64,000 bases of DNA from Reichenbachiella agariperforans (GTDB taxonomy: Bacteria > Bacteroidota > Bacteroidia > Cytophagales > Cyclobacteriaceae): assembly GCF_900142205.1 (NCBI RefSeq), contig NZ_FRAA01000009.1, forward strand, positions 62,001 through 126,000, given 5' to 3'. A model generated the notes under the pieces. The model had not been told where the DNA came from. It did no database searches and was given only the letters and a program-made list of their open reading frames with translations. Of this stretch, positions 44,112 to 53,810 are shown piece by piece (positions within the stretch are counted from its first letter, which is position 1; every line of letters starts with the position of its first letter). The position numbers and the translations under genes were made by a program.

Positions 44112-44999
44112 TCAAGCATCTGCCTCTCCTTTCATACCTACCCATAGTTTCTTCACGAGCGAAACGATCAGAAACACTACAAAACCCAACACCAAACCAA
44201 CTAATATCTCTCGAACGATACCGGGGAGTATTGGAAATAAATGATGGAAGAAATCAATATTGTGAACGAAAATACCGCCTGATACAGTGATCAACGCAAT
44301 CGTACCAATGACACCCATGCTTTTGACAATCACGGGGAGTGACTTCACAAGTACGCGACCTACTTTATCAGAGAAACTATCGTCCTGCGTATTGAGCGCA
44401 ATCAGCTTGTAACCAAATTCGTCCATTCGCACAATCAATGCCACAATACCATACACTCCTACTGTAGCTAAGAGTGCAATGAAAGATACGATCACTATCT
44501 GAGTCAAAAGTGATGACCCTACGACAGCCCCCAGTGCAATAATGACAATCTCCACTGAGAGAATGAAATCGGTCACGATAGCGGACTTTATCTTTTGCTT
44601 CTCCAGCGACAAGACCTCCACTTCGTTCAGATGCTCTAACACTTCCAGCGTATCGTCATGAGCATGTGGAACAAAAAATTCATAAATCTTTTCCGCCGCT
44701 TCGTATGCCAAGTACAGCCCTCCAAAAACCAGTATGATGGTAATCGCCTTGGGAACAAATGCACTCAGCAAAAAAGCAAAGGGGAGAATGATCACCTTAT
44801 TGAGCAAGGAACCTTTTGCAATCGCCCAAAGGACAGGAATTTCCCTATCAGAGACAAAGCCTGATGCTTTCTCAGCATTGACAGCAAGGTCATCACCCAA
44901 TATACCTGCAGTTTTTTTGGCTGCTACTTTGCTCATCACAGCCATGTCATCCATGAGTGTAGCGATATCGTCTAATAGTGCAAATAATCCAGAGGCCAT
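44112..44999 (-). CDS. DUF808 (YedI-like) membrane protein
   Basis: 295 residues starting with MASGLFALLDDIATLMDD, the hallmark of the DUF808/YedI family, and followed by KKTAGILGDDLAVNAEKASGF. It has about six membrane helices between residues 60 and 290. The function is unknown; the family is often annotated as an inner-membrane protein. It is convergent with the fur-family gene. A 62-bp piece near its 3' end is duplicated at 42035-42096. Confidence 0.88.
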   Translation of the reverse strand: MASGLFALLDDIATLMDDMAVMSKVAAKKTAGILGDDLAVNAEKASGFVSDREIPVLWAIAKGSLLNKVIILPFAFLLSAFVPKAITIILVFGGLYLAYEAAEKIYEFFVPHAHDDTLEVLEHLNEVEVLSLEKQKIKSAIVTDFILSVEIVIIALGAVVGSSLLTQIVIVSFIALLATVGVYGIVALIVRMDEFGYKLIALNTQDDSFSDKVGRVLVKSLPVIVKSMGVIGTIALITVSGGIFVHNIDFFHHLFPILPGIVREILVGLVLGFVVFLIVSLVKKLWVGMKGEADA

Positions 45000-45082
45000 T
45001 CTTTAGCTATTTATTATACTTTTATTAATCTTCAATTTTACCCATAATACTTGTAACGCCAAGGTAGTATTGCATTTCATCA

Positions 45083-46522
45083 CTACAATTCAAACCATGA
45101 ATCTACCTGCTGCTGATCTACTGCCTCACTCCCCTTCTGCGCAAAATCATTCGTCTTTTGATCGTAAACATAGTCCTGAATGAGCGTTTCTTTGTGTGTC
45201 GCGATATAGGCGACTCCTTCGAGCACCTTTGCCAGCTCCTGATCAGTCATCGTAGGGTGCAGTGACAATCGTACGAAACCCGGCTTATCCGTGAGGTTGC
45301 GCTGATCTATCTGTCCAGTCATCACATCAGATTGCTTTTGGTCTATCCCAAACAAGTAATGCACATAAGTACTGGCACATGCCCAGCCGCCTCTGACTTG
45401 CACCCCAAATCGATCATTGAGCATACGTACGACTGCATTGTAGTGAATCCCTAATAGATTAAACGAAACCACCCCTATCCGCTCTGCAGTCAGCCCACCT
45501 ATGATCTGTACTCCTGATATGGCTTGGAGTCCTGAGATAGCATCTTTCAACAGCTCTTTCTCTCTCGCTTCTATTCGTTTCACATCCATTTTTTCCTTGA
45601 GACGAATGGCTAGTGCAGCTCGGATGGTTTGGAGAAATGCTGGCGTACCTCCATCTTCTTTGGTTTCAGGATCGGTACTAATACCATACCCTCCTGCAGG
45701 TTTAGTCCAAGTGACATTCCCTCCTCCTGGCACACTAGATACACCGTGATATAGTTTTTCATCCATTACCAAGACTCCACATGCACCGGGACCACCAAGG
45801 AACTTGTGAGGAGAAAAATAGATTGCATCCAATTTCTCTTCCTCATGGCTCGGATGCATATTCATCTCAACATAAGGCGCAGTAGCTGCATAGTCTACAA
45901 AACACTGTCCTCCATACCGATGTATCAGTCTAGCCAACGCATGTACTGGAGTCAGTATCCCCGTGACATTCGATCCAGCAGTAAATGCACCGATGAGTGT
46001 CTTGCAGCCTTCATAATTTTTGAGGGCAGACTCCCATTGTATCAGATCTATCTCTGCTTGATCATTAGGTGCTACGATCACCACCTCAGCACCTGCAGCG
46101 ATCCACGCCACCTGATGCGAATGATGCTCCATGTGCGACATCAGTATGACTGGCTGCTCATCGAGCTGATCCAACTTCATAATCTGTATCAAGCGGTGAA
46201 CAGCCCCAGTCATACCACTACCCGTCGTGACGAGCATGTCTGTATCCTTAGCACCTACATGACTCTTGATGTGTTTTCGCGCGTCTTGATAGGCGGCAGT
46301 CATCTGACTACCAGTCCTGTTAGAATAGGAATGTGTATTGGCAACCCACGGCCCTACCTGCTCCACCATGATGTCCTCGATCGGACGATAGAGCCTACCT
46401 CCTGCCACCCAGTCGGCATAGATCATCTGCTGGCGACCATAGGTCGTATCGAAGCATTGATCCCAACCGACGATGTTTTTCCTTATTTCATCGAATATCA
46501 TTTGTGTTAAAGTTGTTGTCAA
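45083..46522 (-). CDS. Class V PLP-dependent aminotransferase/cysteine desulfurase-like protein
   Basis: 479 residues of fold-type I. The PLP lysine is in DAIYFSPHKFLGGPG, the phosphate-binding loop is around TTGSGMTGAVH, and a cysteine lies in the RGGWACASTYVHYL stretch, at the place where cysteine desulfurases carry the catalytic Cys. It is longer than SufS/IscS, with extra C-terminal residues. No iron-sulfur assembly gene is next to it, so it may be a desulfurase-like enzyme of unknown substrate or an isopenicillin-epimerase-like aminotransferase. Single gene, divergent from the TPR kinase. Confidence 0.82.
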   Translation of the reverse strand: MTTTLTQMIFDEIRKNIVGWDQCFDTTYGRQQMIYADWVAGGRLYRPIEDIMVEQVGPWVANTHSYSNRTGSQMTAAYQDARKHIKSHVGAKDTDMLVTTGSGMTGAVHRLIQIMKLDQLDEQPVILMSHMEHHSHQVAWIAAGAEVVIVAPNDQAEIDLIQWESALKNYEGCKTLIGAFTAGSNVTGILTPVHALARLIHRYGGQCFVDYAATAPYVEMNMHPSHEEEKLDAIYFSPHKFLGGPGACGVLVMDEKLYHGVSSVPGGGNVTWTKPAGGYGISTDPETKEDGGTPAFLQTIRAALAIRLKEKMDVKRIEAREKELLKDAISGLQAISGVQIIGGLTAERIGVVSFNLLGIHYNAVVRMLNDRFGVQVRGGWACASTYVHYLFGIDQKQSDVMTGQIDQRNLTDKPGFVRLSLHPTMTDQELAKVLEGVAYIATHKETLIQDYVYDQKTNDFAQKGSEAVDQQQVDSWFEL

Positions 46523-46683
46523 GCAAATTTGGTCAAGTGCGTGTTAAGAACCATACATCAGTACTGTTTTTACACTCGCGGTTTCACCTGTATATATTTG
46601 AGTTATTTTCAAAAACTATTTATTCCTTCAAAAGGGAGTTTTTTGGTATTTTGCAGCTAAATAAGATCATGATCAACATGATT

Positions 46684-46689
46684 AAGGAG
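46684..46689 (+). promoter_or_regulatory. Strong Shine-Dalgarno sequence
   Basis: AAGGAG ends 10 bases before the ATG at 46700. Most genes in this window lack a recognisable Shine-Dalgarno sequence, as is usual in Bacteroidota, so this site is unusual and supports the chosen start. Confidence 0.6.
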
Positions 46690-46699
46690 ATATATACAC

Positions 46700-48619
46700 A
46701 TGACAAAACTTGCATTAGTTCTATGGATGGTCATCGCTAGCCAGTCACTTTTTGGACAAGGGAGTTCTCCTTTAGAAAAAATTGACAGTCTGCATGTTCT
46801 CCTTCAGTCTTCGTCTCATAAGGATCTCGTCGATATATACAACGAGATTAGCTGGAACTATCGCAATATCCACATAGACTCCACGATCTACTATGCAGAC
46901 AAAGCTTATGAGCTATCTACCTCCCTAAACTATCCGCTGGGTCTCAGCAAAAGCTTAAATTTCAAAGGAGTGGCTTACCGAAATCAAAGCAATTTCCTCA
47001 AGGCACTCTCCTGCTTCTTCGACGCACTCAAACATGCAGAGCAAAGCAGAAATCTTGTTCAGATAAGTTATACGCTGATTAACATCGGTAACATCTATGT
47101 CTTCCAGACCAACTACGAAGGAGCTATCGACTACTTCGAAAAAGCGCTCATCAATGCCAACAAACTAGAGGATATAGACCTAATTGCCTATTGCCACGTC
47201 AACTTAGGAAGATCCTACGTAGGACTAAAGAATTACATAGATGGCGAAAAACACCTAAAACATGCGCTCGAACTTCGTATAGAACAAAAAAACGATGAAG
47301 GCATAACAATCACTCGGGTAGACCTGGCCAATTTATATATTTTGGATGGGAAATATGACCGAGCGGAATCCCTGCTACTACAAAATCTAAAAGATGTCAA
47401 ATCGCTATCTCATCAAACTACGCTGGCTTATTCGTATCTAAACTTAGCCAAGATCGCTTTGCACAAAAACGATTTGAACAAAGCCAAAAAGTACGCAAAA
47501 CAAAGTCTCAGTGTTTGTGAAGCCAACCGCATAAAAAAAATAGAAAGTGATATTCTAAATCTACTCTCTTCGATCTATGAGGCAGATGGCAATGCAACAC
47601 AATCCCTGTACTATCTACAGCAGTTTATTATCCAAAAAGACTCCATATTCAACGAAGAGAGCACTCGAAAAATAGAGTCGCTGCATGCCAGCTACGCAGC
47701 AGAAAAGAAAGAAGCGGAGACCAAATTTCTCAAGCAGCAAACAGAGCTCAATCTACTCGTCATCCACAGACAAAAGATCATTATATGGCTAGCCGTCATC
47801 ATATCGATATTGTTTCTCGGCCTAGCTATCACAGCTCTCAAAGCAGCAAAGGACAGGAAGAAAATGACTTTTCAGATCGAAAAACAAAAAGAAGATGCCT
47901 TCAAGCACAACAACAGCCTCATCGATCTCAATCATGAAAAAAACAACCTCATTCGGATTCTGTCACATGACCTGAGAGCACCTATCAACAATGTCAAAGG
48001 ACTAACAATGGTACACATGTCCAATCACAATTTTGACAAAGAAGACCGTGACATGCTAGATCATATCGTCACCGAATCAGATCGATTATTGAATATGATC
48101 ACAAAAATTCTGAATGTAGAAGCCCTCGAAGAAGAAACCAAAAACTATCGTTCGGACAAAATCAATGTCGCTTTTGTAGCGGAGCAGGTGATAGACAACT
48201 ATCGTTCAGCCGGCAAACAAAAAAATATTCAGTTCACATATGACCTAGGCAAAAAAGCTCGCCATATACTAGGTGATCAGCTACAGCTGCACCAAACCAT
48301 GGAAAACTTGATGTCCAATGCGATCAAATTTTCTCCAAAAAACACGACAATTCACGTTCAAATCACGTCATTTGAGAATGATAAAAAGTTGCGTATCTCT
48401 TTTAAAGACCAAGGACCAGGCCTCACGGATGAAGACAAGAGTAAAATATTCAAGAAGTTTCAAACCCTAAGTGCTAAACCAACAGGGGATGAACAATCCA
48501 CAGGACTAGGGCTCTCTATTGCCAAGCAATATGTCGAACAAATGGAAGGAGCAATCTGGGTAGAAAGTACGTATGGAGAAGGTACCACTTTCCATATCGA
48601 GTTTGCCCAAGTTCAATAA
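46700..48619 (+). CDS. TPR-containing sensor histidine kinase
   Basis: 639 residues: signal sequence (ending SLFGQ), six or more tetratricopeptide repeats in the periplasm (about 55-330), one membrane helix (about 357-375), a coiled-coil linker, HisKA with H423 in LSHDLRAPINN, and HATPase_c with NLMSNAIKFS and DQGPGLTDED. No receiver or DNA-binding domain, and no response regulator nearby, so it is an orphan. The catalytic part closely resembles that of the kinase at 20330. Such TPR kinases are common in Bacteroidota; their signals are mostly unknown. Confidence 0.93.
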   Translation: MTKLALVLWMVIASQSLFGQGSSPLEKIDSLHVLLQSSSHKDLVDIYNEISWNYRNIHIDSTIYYADKAYELSTSLNYPLGLSKSLNFKGVAYRNQSNFLKALSCFFDALKHAEQSRNLVQISYTLINIGNIYVFQTNYEGAIDYFEKALINANKLEDIDLIAYCHVNLGRSYVGLKNYIDGEKHLKHALELRIEQKNDEGITITRVDLANLYILDGKYDRAESLLLQNLKDVKSLSHQTTLAYSYLNLAKIALHKNDLNKAKKYAKQSLSVCEANRIKKIESDILNLLSSIYEADGNATQSLYYLQQFIIQKDSIFNEESTRKIESLHASYAAEKKEAETKFLKQQTELNLLVIHRQKIIIWLAVIISILFLGLAITALKAAKDRKKMTFQIEKQKEDAFKHNNSLIDLNHEKNNLIRILSHDLRAPINNVKGLTMVHMSNHNFDKEDRDMLDHIVTESDRLLNMITKILNVEALEEETKNYRSDKINVAFVAEQVIDNYRSAGKQKNIQFTYDLGKKARHILGDQLQLHQTMENLMSNAIKFSPKNTTIHVQITSFENDKKLRISFKDQGPGLTDEDKSKIFKKFQTLSAKPTGDEQSTGLGLSIAKQYVEQMEGAIWVESTYGEGTTFHIEFAQVQ

Positions 48620-48676
48620 CGATAGCTTATCCAACGAATATAGTCTAATTTTGATCTCTCAACATACAATCAAGAT

Positions 48677-48877
48677 ATGCCTGACGGTAGAAACAGAAAA
48701 GATGTACAAGTAGGACTAGCTGTAGATATAGTTCTCAAACAGGACCAACGCAACGGCACACTCACCCGAGGTATCGTACAAAAACTACTCACCAAATCTT
48801 CCAATCACCCGCATGGCATCAAAGTCATGCTCGATGATGGTCAGGTGGGTCGTGTCAAACATATTCTGGAAGAATAG
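48677..48877 (+). CDS. ywbE: YwbE family protein
   Basis: 66 residues, matching the usual length and the strongly conserved sequence of the YwbE family (GRNRKDVQVGLAVDIVLK, LTRGIVQKLLT, NHPHGIKVMLDDGQVGRV). It looks like a small beta-rich, KOW-like domain, which would suggest nucleic-acid or ribosome association, but the function is not established. Convergent with the pseudouridine synthase gene. Confidence 0.93.
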   Translation: MPDGRNRKDVQVGLAVDIVLKQDQRNGTLTRGIVQKLLTKSSNHPHGIKVMLDDGQVGRVKHILEE

Positions 48878-48895
48878 GATTAAATCACGCCTGTC

Positions 48896-49786
48896 TTAAC
48901 TGGTAGCACGTCTTGCCTCACGATCCATAATCCCTGTAAATTTGTTAGGAATAGGTATTTCTACCTTAACCTCTTTGTTAGTTATTGGATGCACAAACAC
49001 TAAGCGGTCTGAACACAATAACAACCCCTTGCCATACAGTACATCTATCTGCCCAGAATACAACTTGTCCCCCACTATGGGATGCCCCAAATTAGCCATG
49101 TGGATACGCAGCTGATGCGTCCTGCCTGTCACAGGGTACAAATGAACCAATGACAAATAATCATATTTTTGGGAAGGTGAAACACGTATCACCTCATAAT
49201 CACTCCTCGAGGGCTTATCATCCACTATATCCGTCAGTGTCCCTGATGACTCGACCACCTGTCCAACCACTACTGCTTGATAGCGCTTCCGAATTTCTTT
49301 GTACTCAAACTGATGTCCCATCGCTACTTGTGCTCTTTCGGTTTTGGCAACCATGACCAATCCACAGGTGGGGCTATCCAATCTATGAAGCGGACGCATG
49401 ATCTCCAATGCATCAGGCTCATGTGACGGCTTGAGATTGATCGTCAGGGTGTTTTCTAGCGTTTTGAACATATTACCATTGACAGGTAGTCCCCCTGGCT
49501 TATTGAGTACGGCTAAATGATCATCTTCATAGACAACAGGAATAGTTTGCTTGAATACCTTTCTACGTGGTGCACGAACTTCCACCTGACTAGCCACATA
49601 GCTAATCACATCTCCGACTACTACCCGCACATCGGTAGACACCGTTTTTCCATTAACCCTAAGTGCCCCAGACTGTATGGACTTGCGAGCCTTTGCCTTA
49701 GAGGCTATCCATTGAAACACCTCAGGTGCCAGCACATTCAGATAAGGTGACGATTCATTTCCTAATACGGTATAGGTTTCTTGCAT
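48896..49786 (-). CDS. RluA-family pseudouridine synthase
   Basis: 296 residues. An N-terminal S4-like RNA-binding segment (about 15-65, KARKSIQSGALRVNGK) is followed by the RluA catalytic domain with the active-site aspartate in RPLHRLDSPTCG, the KRYQAVVVG strand and the terminal GRTHQLRIHMANLGHPIVGD motif. It isomerises uridine to pseudouridine in rRNA or tRNA; the exact target cannot be told. Single gene at the end of a minus-strand block. Confidence 0.93.
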   Translation of the reverse strand: MQETYTVLGNESSPYLNVLAPEVFQWIASKAKARKSIQSGALRVNGKTVSTDVRVVVGDVISYVASQVEVRAPRRKVFKQTIPVVYEDDHLAVLNKPGGLPVNGNMFKTLENTLTINLKPSHEPDALEIMRPLHRLDSPTCGLVMVAKTERAQVAMGHQFEYKEIRKRYQAVVVGQVVESSGTLTDIVDDKPSRSDYEVIRVSPSQKYDYLSLVHLYPVTGRTHQLRIHMANLGHPIVGDKLYSGQIDVLYGKGLLLCSDRLVFVHPITNKEVKVEIPIPNKFTGIMDREARRATS

Positions 49787-49862
49787 ACCACAAAACTATT
49801 TAATTCTAACTTTTTCTCCTTGTTTGTCCAGTAGACACTCTGATGTGGGAGCAAAGAAAAAG

Positions 49863-50432
49863 CTATACGCCTAGACGCTTTTGGATCAAACCATCGATGA
49901 GCTGACAAAGGAGTTGGGGCTTCATCGTGCGCCAGTTGATTACCTCGAGATTTCCTCCAGAGTTGATATAAGTATCGATATTAAATTGGTTCATTTCAGC
50001 TAGAACAAAATCTCTAAAACCTATGGCTGTCACCCACCCTTCTTCCACATCCTCGAACCACTCTTCGTAGTAGCTATCATCAGACCCATGGAAATTGAGA
50101 ATATTTTCCCCCACTAGAATAAACTTGGTAATCTCAGCGGCCAGCAACTCATCGACAATGTTTCGCTTGAGATGCATGATATCATTATTTAGGGCATCAT
50201 TCCACTCGCCTATAAACTCAATCACTGCATAGCCCTGATCATAATCTAAGTACAGAATCTTCACATAGAGAGTTTCTGACCCCATAAAATCCCACCCGGG
50301 ATCTATATAGTATCCATAAATTGTATCTGAATAAGTATCGTAATTATACTCCTTGCCATGAAATGGCGAATACTCATCTTTGCTAGAATCGTAATATTTC
50401 AACCAACCATAAAATGGCTCAATTACATGCAT
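49863..50432 (-). CDS. Conserved hypothetical protein downstream of murQ
   Basis: 189 residues, soluble, rich in Tyr, Asp and Glu, no signal peptide or known motif. A STAS-like or ribonuclease-like alternation of strands and helices is possible (VKILYLDYDQGYAVIEFIGE, then NNDIMHLKRNIVDELL). It starts 3 bp after the murQ stop codon and is certainly co-transcribed with it. Function unknown. Confidence 0.8.
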   Translation of the reverse strand: MHVIEPFYGWLKYYDSSKDEYSPFHGKEYNYDTYSDTIYGYYIDPGWDFMGSETLYVKILYLDYDQGYAVIEFIGEWNDALNNDIMHLKRNIVDELLAAEITKFILVGENILNFHGSDDSYYEEWFEDVEEGWVTAIGFRDFVLAEMNQFNIDTYINSGGNLEVINWRTMKPQLLCQLIDGLIQKRLGV

Positions 50433-50435
50433 ATA

Positions 50436-51239
50436 TCACCCTTTGTATTGATCTATTGCTTCTCGTACAGACCCGTGATCTCCGATGAGACGTTCTGCAA
50501 TTTTTCTATCTACCTCTATCTCACCCATGAGCATATTGATTGCTCGATCGATCAACTTGGCATTACTGAGTTGCATATCTACCATTTTGTTTCCTTTGAC
50601 ATGACCTAATTTGATCATCACCGATGTAGAAATCATGTTGAGAACGAGTTTGGTCGCTGTACCGGCTTTCATCCGCGTACTACCTGTGACGAACTCAGGG
50701 CCTACCACTACCTCTATTGGGTACTTGACAGCATGAGCAATTGGAGACGCTTGGTTACATACGACACATGCGGTGGTTAAACCTTGGGTCATGGCTTTTT
50801 GCACGCCACCTAATACATAAGGAGTTCTACCTGAAGCTGCCACTCCTATTAATACATCTCCCTCAGTAGCGCCGTGTTTTTCTAAATCCTTCCACGCCTG
50901 AAACTTGTCATCCTCAGCATTCTCTACTGATTTTCGAATAGCATCATCTCCACCAGCCATGATACCGATCACTCGATCATGTGGCAACCCATAGGTCGGA
51001 GGAATCTCCGAAGCATCTACCACCCCCAATCGACCGCTCGTTCCTGCTCCAATATAGAACAGTCGTCCACCAAGATTCATTTTTTGAGCGATCTCTTCTA
51101 CCAGTGGCACTATGGCGGGTATCGCCTTTGCCACTGCTTGTGGTACACTTTGGTCTTCTTTGTTCATCGAACAAAGAAGTGCCTCCACTGTCATTTCTTG
51201 GAGGTCATCGTAGTTTGAGGTTGCTTCGGTTGTAGTCAT
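50436..51239 (-). CDS. murQ: N-acetylmuramic acid 6-phosphate etherase
   Basis: Cleaves the lactyl ether of MurNAc-6-phosphate to give GlcNAc-6-phosphate and D-lactate in cell-wall recycling. The 267-residue protein has the SIS-domain motif FYIGAGTSGRLGVVDASEIPPTYG region (positions about 62-84), the second-domain GASGRTPYV-like loop and the TGSTRMKAGTATKLVLNM stretch. The neighbouring sugar kinase (52608) and co-transcribed genes suggest a MurNAc/GlcNAc salvage cluster. No transporter gene is in the cluster. Confidence 0.96.
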   Translation of the reverse strand: MTTTEATSNYDDLQEMTVEALLCSMNKEDQSVPQAVAKAIPAIVPLVEEIAQKMNLGGRLFYIGAGTSGRLGVVDASEIPPTYGLPHDRVIGIMAGGDDAIRKSVENAEDDKFQAWKDLEKHGATEGDVLIGVAASGRTPYVLGGVQKAMTQGLTTACVVCNQASPIAHAVKYPIEVVVGPEFVTGSTRMKAGTATKLVLNMISTSVMIKLGHVKGNKMVDMQLSNAKLIDRAINMLMGEIEVDRKIAERLIGDHGSVREAIDQYKG

Positions 51240-51353
51240 GGTTCAAAGGTTTGTTATATCCATCATTTTAAGAAATTTTTGAATTAAATTCTTGTTAAGA
51301 ATTTAGCACGAAACGGTTTTAAATGAATTTCCCCCTCAAATTCAAAATATCCG

Positions 51354-52550
51354 CTACTGACTGTAACGCTCAGAGGACTGCATGAGTCCCTTGTCATAAG
51401 TCTTCCACTCCCCAATGCGTTTCCCCTTTTTATAACCTCCTACCGATAGAAGCAGCCGCTTTTGATCCGTATAATATTCAAACTCCAGCCACGCTCCATC
51501 TTTATTCCCTCGCTTGTAACTTCCTTGTTCAAAAGCCAACTCTCCGTTGTAGATCCCCTTAAGTTCTTGGTATTCTCCATGCAGGATTCCTTTCTTGTAG
51601 TGCTCGATCTTGACTGTATCGGTGCGCTGAACTTTATCAGATAAATTAGCCTCACAGCACTGTGCGTAATAGACCCACTGCCCATGTCTCTCGTTTCGCT
51701 TCAGCGTCCCTAGCCCAATCACATCATGAAACTGACTCCACAAATCTTCGGGATCATAAAACACCCTGCCCTGAAAAGTAGTCTTCCAAACTGGCGGTTC
51801 AGTCTCGCTATCACTTTGGATCAGCATCTCTGCTCCATCCATCCGAAAAACCACTATCCCGGACTCGTCCAAATACGGGTTAAATATCCTGCCTGCAGTT
51901 AACTTTCCTTTATCAAACTTCAATTCGTAAGGAATCGCAAATACTCGAACCTTACCCTCCTCGCGTACGAAATAATCCCGCTGGATGCTACGATCCACAC
52001 TACCGTCAACGGAGACATAGCCCCTATCGTACACCTGCGTGGTATCTTCGCCAGTACCTCTGTGTCTCCATTTCCCCTGACGAAAACCATTCGAAATCCG
52101 CCCTTCATTGGTCCAAATTAAAGTAAGCTTACTCTTTGGCATATCCGGCATTGGGATCATAAAAGCAGACTCCTTAATGACCCAATCTCTACCCGCACTA
52201 TTGATCACCTCATATTTTAACTCCACATGACCAAAACCATCATCTACCGGTAAGTATTCTCGCTCATCGGACGACCGAAAAGCATAAAAATCACCTTGTA
52301 GGTTTTGATTCTCTCTAGCTCCAGCCACCATCAATGTATCATATCTAGGCACAAACGAAGACTCTCCATCATAGCCCATCTGCTCTAGCGAATCCTCTAG
52401 CACCACTAGAAGCACTTCATCATTCAGTGCTTCTGCATAAGTCATATCCTTTTGGTACAAGGCGACAATCATGTCTGTATCTACCTGAGTGGATTGCGCT
52501 TGTACATTCAGCGCAGCGAGCAACGACAAAACAACTAATCTGTATTTCAT
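51354..52550 (-). CDS. Secreted YwqK/MORN-repeat-like protein
   Basis: About 398 residues from the ATG at 52550, chosen because it begins the signal peptide MKYRLVVLSLLAALNVQAQ; ATG 52574 adds eight residues. The C-terminal half has several MORN/YwqK-type beta-hairpin repeats (GTLKRNERHGQWVYY, KKGILHGEYQEL, GNKDGAWLEFEYY, KKGKRIGEWKTY). The function of such repeats in Bacteroidota periplasmic proteins is unknown. It lies between the sugar kinase and murQ genes on the same strand. Confidence 0.82.
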   Translation of the reverse strand: MKYRLVVLSLLAALNVQAQSTQVDTDMIVALYQKDMTYAEALNDEVLLVVLEDSLEQMGYDGESSFVPRYDTLMVAGARENQNLQGDFYAFRSSDEREYLPVDDGFGHVELKYEVINSAGRDWVIKESAFMIPMPDMPKSKLTLIWTNEGRISNGFRQGKWRHRGTGEDTTQVYDRGYVSVDGSVDRSIQRDYFVREEGKVRVFAIPYELKFDKGKLTAGRIFNPYLDESGIVVFRMDGAEMLIQSDSETEPPVWKTTFQGRVFYDPEDLWSQFHDVIGLGTLKRNERHGQWVYYAQCCEANLSDKVQRTDTVKIEHYKKGILHGEYQELKGIYNGELAFEQGSYKRGNKDGAWLEFEYYTDQKRLLLSVGGYKKGKRIGEWKTYDKGLMQSSERYSQ

Positions 52551-52607
52551 AACTTTCAATGTTTTAGGGTTCAATCAAGAACATAGTACAACCCCACAAA
52601 AACCATA

Positions 52608-53450
52608 CTAACCCTCTGCCCTGTGATACAAAGCCAATCCTGCCACAGGGTCTTCGCTAATCACACCTACAGCTACTCCCATATCTGTCCCTACCTTTCG
52701 AAGGATATTGCTAAAATAGAAAGCCACTGAACCCGTAAAATGCACTGGCACCTCTTGATACCCCGTGTACTTGCATACATTCTGCTCAAAAAAATCTTGA
52801 AAACAATCGTACGCCATCTGATACAAGTACGGATGCTGGATATGCTGAAAAATAAATTTAGCAAAGCTTGCTAAAAAGCGAATCGGCATCTCAGATTGAT
52901 AAATCTGCTCTAAGACTTGATCTCTCGTCAACTGAAACCTAGCATCGAACTTCGCTTTTAAATCCTCTGGAAGTTCGTGCTTAAAATAGCGTTTGATCAA
53001 CATACGTCCAAGCATATTACCACTCCCTTCATCACCTAGCAAATACCCCAATGAAGTGACATTCTCTACGATAGATTCCCCATCATATAGACAAGAATTA
53101 GAGCCTGTACCAAGGATGCAAGCAATCCCCTGTTCTCTACCACACAAAGCACGAGCAGCTGCCATCAGATCATGGTCCACTGACACTACCGCCTCTGGAT
53201 ACAGCCCATAGAGCGCATCAGCAATAAGCGCCTTGTTCTTATCCGAAGAACAACCCGAACCATAAAAATGTATAGCGGTCATCTTTGTGTCCTGATGCTC
53301 GATGAGTCCCTCACTAATGGCAGATTGAATTTCCTCCTTTTTCATATAATAAGGATTGATCCCTCCCGATTTGGCTTGAGAGATATTCCCTTGTTCGTCA
53401 ATCAATCTCCAAGCTGTCTTGGTCGATCCACTATCTGCTATTAGTATCAT
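52608..53450 (-). CDS. BadF/BadG/BcrA/BcrD-type amino-sugar kinase
   Basis: 280-residue ASKHA-fold kinase. The phosphate-1 motif DSGSTKTAWRLID, the GTGSNSCLYDG phosphate-2 motif and GDEGSGNMLGRML are characteristic of N-acetylglucosamine kinase/MurNAc kinase relatives. With murQ in the same run of genes, phosphorylation of MurNAc or GlcNAc released from peptidoglycan is the likely reaction. The substrate is not proven. The cytochrome b5-like gene lies 14 bp upstream and is co-transcribed. Confidence 0.9.
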   Translation of the reverse strand: MILIADSGSTKTAWRLIDEQGNISQAKSGGINPYYMKKEEIQSAISEGLIEHQDTKMTAIHFYGSGCSSDKNKALIADALYGLYPEAVVSVDHDLMAAARALCGREQGIACILGTGSNSCLYDGESIVENVTSLGYLLGDEGSGNMLGRMLIKRYFKHELPEDLKAKFDARFQLTRDQVLEQIYQSEMPIRFLASFAKFIFQHIQHPYLYQMAYDCFQDFFEQNVCKYTGYQEVPVHFTGSVAFYFSNILRKVGTDMGVAVGVISEDPVAGLALYHRAEG

Positions 53451-53464
53451 GCTTTGAATTTTAT

Positions 53465-53698
53465 TTAGGATAATATACCGACTACTTCGAACTTGTCAAA
53501 CACCTTGTCGGTATGTGGTGCATCGCGCAGTTCCTCTGTCAAATCCTGTCCTGCCCAATGTTCGTAGTGTTTGCCATCACGCCACAACCGCGAACTGCCC
53601 ACATCGTAGATTTTACCATCATAGGCCACCCAGATTTCTTCACGATCCTGTCCATTGCGAAGCGCTAGTTGTTGTCTGGTGTATGGTTTTAGATTCAA
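53465..53698 (-). CDS. Cytochrome b5-like haem-binding domain protein
   Basis: 77-residue free-standing cytochrome b5/steroid-binding-type domain. The core EIWVAYDGKIYDVGSSRLW, the histidine-containing HYEHWAGQDLT and the second candidate ligand in APHTDKVFDKF fit the fold, although the canonical HPGG is not present. No signal peptide, so it is probably cytoplasmic. It sits between mutS2 and the sugar kinase on the same strand. Its electron-transfer partner is unknown. Confidence 0.88.
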   Translation of the reverse strand: MNLKPYTRQQLALRNGQDREEIWVAYDGKIYDVGSSRLWRDGKHYEHWAGQDLTEELRDAPHTDKVFDKFEVVGILS

Positions 53699-53810
53699 TG
53701 TTAAAGAGTTTAATTAGAAAGTGAAAAGTTATAAAGTTGACAGAAGTACTGAACCATGTCGTATTGATCTAACATCCTTTTTCATCTTGGCTCTAGTCTC
53801 CTAATTATAA

